Positions 5,942 to 7,558 of a stretch of 7,558 nt of DNA are shown in pieces (positions within the stretch are counted from its first letter, which is position 1; each line of letters starts with the position of its first letter). The DNA lies in NCBI GenBank assembly GCA_031287655.1, contig JAITSR010000160.1, positions 1 through 7,558 on the forward strand. The letters are read 5' to 3'. The position numbers and the translations under genes are program-made. Origin of the DNA: Clostridiales bacterium. GTDB lineage: Bacteria; Bacillota; Clostridia; WRLR01. The notes beneath the pieces are model-generated. The model had not been told where the DNA came from. It saw only the letters and a list, made by a program, of their open reading frames with translations, and did not search any database.

Positions 5942-7245
5942 ACGCCCCACACGTCAAAATCGATGTTCCCGGACGCGTCAAAGACGAAGGACTCCGGCCC
6001 ACCGGCCACCTCGATCGCCTCATGCGCGCGCGCGCGCGGAAGCAGCGCCTCCGAAATATACAGATACTCCATCGAGAGCGTGTTTTTGATGCGGACGATT
6101 TTGGGATTTTCAACGTCGATCATGTTGCACGTCTTGACCGCGGCGCGGATCGCGAGCAGGTCGTTCGCGAGGATCAGCGGGAGTTTCCCGGAGAGCGGCA
6201 GCGTGTTCGTAATCACATTCGGATAGACCATCTCAAAGCTGAATTTATCAAACGCGCGCGTGACCGAGTAGTCGGCGAAGCCAAGCCCCAAGCCGTTGCC
6301 GTGGGACTGCTCCGTGATGTCGAGCACGACGCAGCGCTGCGCATCCGCGCCGCCCGTCGCGTATTCGGTCGCGAACCTGCCCGTGATGTTCGGGTCCATG
6401 CCCGCCCCGCTGATGTTCTTTCCGATCTCGTCGACGACGAGCACGTCAAAAGGACTCAGAAGGATGGAGGGCATGTGGGCGCGCGCTGTGGCGAGCAAGT
6501 CCGGCTCCTCGTCGAGCAGGTTCGCGGCGGGGAGCGCCTTTAGCAGCATCGTGCGGTCATACGCGTTTTCGACGATGCCGAGTCCGAACAGGATTTTGCC
6601 GCCGCCGAGCGCAAACGACGCGGCCTCCGCGATATTGCGCGCCATGTACTTGATGCTCTGCGCATGGCAGGCCTCCGCGCCGTCCTGTTTGCCGAGCCCG
6701 ATCACGATCTGCTTGACGAGCCCGCTCTCATAGCGCCCGCGAAAATCGGTATGCGGCTTCACGCGGTTCAGAAGGATCACGGCGTCGGCTTTGTGCGCGA
6801 GCGCGTCAAAGAATACGGGGACACCGTTTTTCGTCTCGCCGAGGCGCACGGTGCGCATGTCGGAGCGGATCGGGCAGCCCGCGGACTCCTCCGTGACGCC
6901 ATAGTCCGCGAGCAGCTGACGCTGCCCCTCGGCGGTCGCCCCGCCGTGGCTGCCCATCGCGGGGACGATAAAAGGCGCGGCCCCGCGCGCCTTTATGTGG
7001 CCGACGAGCGCGCGCGCAATCGCGGCGATGTTGCTGATGCCGCGGCTCCCGACCGCGATCGCGACGCTTTGACCGGGCAGCACGCGGTCGAGCGTGCCTT
7101 CGCGCGTGAGCGCGGCGGCGACCGCGGCCGGAATGTCGTCAATATGCGTCTCGTCAAATTTTTGTCGGATTTTGTAGAATTTGGGGAGCGGCCGCTCCCC
7201 GATCAGACGGCTGACGACGCCGTCCGCAATGGCCCTGTGGTTCAT
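5938..7245 (-). CDS. LarA-like protein (lactate racemase domain, DUF2088 superfamily)
   Basis: The 435 residues are close to the size of lactate racemase LarA, an enzyme that uses a covalent nickel-pincer nucleotide to racemise 2-hydroxy acids. The N-terminal half holds GSRG (66-69), GSHGGAT (99-105), KPHTDF (163-168), GLVKQIVIGLGKQ (175-187) and EACH (191-194). From memory, Lactobacillus plantarum LarA uses Arg75, His108, His174, Lys184 and His200. Here Arg68, His100, His165, Lys178 and His194 fall at nearly the same spacings, and Lys-to-His is 16 residues in both. This suggests the cofactor pocket is kept, but the Asp expected three residues before the Arg is Val65. Substrate is unknown: lactate or another 2-hydroxy acid. 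No cofactor-synthesis genes (larB, larC, larE) are in the window. No signal peptide is seen, so it is probably cytoplasmic. The ATG at 7245 has GGAGG at 7259-7255, 9 nt away. Its stop is 63 nt before tig, which has its own promoter. Confidence 0.82.
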   Translation of the reverse strand: MNHRAIADGVVSRLIGERPLPKFYKIRQKFDETHIDDIPAAVAAALTREGTLDRVLPGQSVAIAVGSRGISNIAAIARALVGHIKARGAAPFIVPAMGSHGGATAEGQRQLLADYGVTEESAGCPIRSDMRTVRLGETKNGVPVFFDALAHKADAVILLNRVKPHTDFRGRYESGLVKQIVIGLGKQDGAEACHAQSIKYMARNIAEAASFALGGGKILFGLGIVENAYDRTMLLKALPAANLLDEEPDLLATARAHMPSILLSPFDVLVVDEIGKNISGAGMDPNITGRFATEYATGGADAQRCVVLDITEQSHGNGLGLGFADYSVTRAFDKFSFEMVYPNVITNTLPLSGKLPLILANDLLAIRAAVKTCNMIDVENPKIVRIKNTLSMEYLYISEALLPRARAHEAIEVAGGPESFVFDASGNIDFDVWGV

Positions 7246-7298
7246 GAATACACACCTCCATGTCGATAAGTTGATAAACTGCGCAAAAATCCTGCGTA

Positions 7299-7436
7299 TT
7301 ATTCAAACCCCGAGTTCCGCACCCGCAAGGTCCGACAGTTTTCGGAGACAGTCCGCACCGTCTGCTGCGTGAAGCCGCCGTCGGTTTTGGCTTCAACCTC
7401 CAGCGAGACCTTTACCTTCGCGCCGTCAGCCCATGA
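7299..7436 (-). pseudogene. possible C-terminal remnant of a larger protein
   Basis: This minus-strand frame encodes about 45 residues that look like real protein: alternating beta-strand-like VKVSLEVEAK, then a helix-like QQTVRTVSENCRTLRV ending in NSGFE and a TAA at 7301-7299. The ending resembles, from memory, the C-terminus of large DUF499-type ATPases found in some phage-defence loci, but I cannot confirm this. The frame stays open to the right edge, yet upstream of about 7440 it runs through a perfect palindrome and loses protein-like character. No start codon with a ribosome-binding site is seen. It is best read as a truncated gene end. An ordinary short hypothetical gene or chance similarity remains possible. 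Confidence 0.35.
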
Positions 7437-7445
7437 ATGAGAATC

Positions 7446-7475
7446 GCAGGGGACGCCACTCTTGGCGTCCCCTGC
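7446..7475. repeat. perfect 30-nt palindrome with 13-bp arms
   Basis: The arms GCAGGGGACGCCA (7446-7458) and TGGCGTCCCCTGC (7463-7475) are exact reverse complements around the 4-nt loop CTCT. No T run follows on either strand, so it is not a typical intrinsic terminator. It shares the GGGGAC/GTCCCC core with the palindromes in the clpP-clpX gap. It lies between the possible gene end at 7519 and the gene remnant at 7299-7436, as an interspersed REP/MITE-like element would. Confidence 0.7.
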
Positions 7476-7518
7476 AAGGTCGGTTATTCCAAAACCAATA
7501 GCGTGCCTGACCGTGGGC

Positions 7519-7558
7519 TTATGCTCCGGCTTTGTACATTTCAACGTACTTTTCGTAG
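7519..7558 (-). CDS. possible last 12 codons of a gene entering from the right edge
   Basis: On the minus strand the frame from the right edge reads YEKYVEMYKAGA and stops at TAA (7521-7519). The codons and residues look protein-like, but the fragment is too short to assign. It is in a different frame from the remnant at 7299-7436, so it is either a separate gene end or the same broken gene after a frameshift. Confidence 0.3.
   Translation of the reverse strand, partial: YEKYVEMYKAGA

Noticed and set aside
6024..6036. Alternating GCGCGCGCGCGCG run (possible Z-DNA)
   Set aside because: It lies within coding sequence for Arg-Ala-Arg-Ala and is explained by GC-rich codon choice.
4579..6543. 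Plus-strand open frames opposite tig and the LarA-like gene (4579-5193, 5194-5652, 5875-6543)
   Set aside because: They mirror strong minus-strand genes, have Arg/Leu/Val-rich compositions and no domains, and arise from codon bias.
7246..7300. A promoter for the LarA-like gene in its upstream gap
   Set aside because: TATA-like pieces exist (TTTATC, TAATAC on the minus strand), but none pairs with a reasonable -35 box at 16-18 nt.

Overview
The window is a GC-rich bacterial chromosome segment. It most likely comes from a Clostridia-type Firmicute: the order tig-clpP-clpX is the classical Firmicute arrangement, the ClpX and trigger factor sequences look clostridial, and the codons are strongly GC-biased. 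The assignment rests on gene order and protein character seen by eye, not on a database search.

Layout, left to right. (1) At 2-1216 on the plus strand is the 3' part of a HlyD/MacA-type periplasmic-adaptor (membrane fusion) protein whose start lies off the left edge. (2) At 1227-1275 a hairpin with T runs on both strands works as a shared terminator between this gene and the convergent minus-strand genes. (3) From 5874 down to 1289, all on the minus strand and closely spaced, are tig (trigger factor), clpP, clpX and tyrS. This is a protein-quality-control operon with tyrosyl-tRNA synthetase as its last gene. (4) At 5938-7245, also on the minus strand and just upstream of tig, is a protein of the lactate-racemase (LarA/DUF2088) superfamily that keeps the residues expected to hold a nickel-pincer cofactor. 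(5) At 7246-7558 there is no convincing intact gene. It holds the ribosome-binding site of the LarA-like gene, a possible C-terminal remnant of a larger ATPase-type protein, a perfect 30-nt palindrome, and the possible last 12 codons of a gene entering from the right edge.

How the genes work together. Trigger factor folds nascent chains at the ribosome exit, ClpX unfolds tagged or damaged proteins, and ClpP degrades them. TyrRS supplies charged tRNA. A near-consensus sigma-A promoter (TTGACT, 17 nt, TATAAT) overlaps the stop codon of the LarA-like gene and points into tig, so the tig-clpP-clpX-tyrS block probably has its own transcription start. The gaps inside this block carry unusual short repeats: 10-bp tandem units before clpP, and twin palindromes between clpP and clpX.

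I do not see an obviously new multi-gene system. The items most worth a second look are the LarA-like enzyme, the GGGGAC-core palindromes at two intergenic sites, the 10-bp repeats ahead of clpP, and the gene remnant near the right edge.
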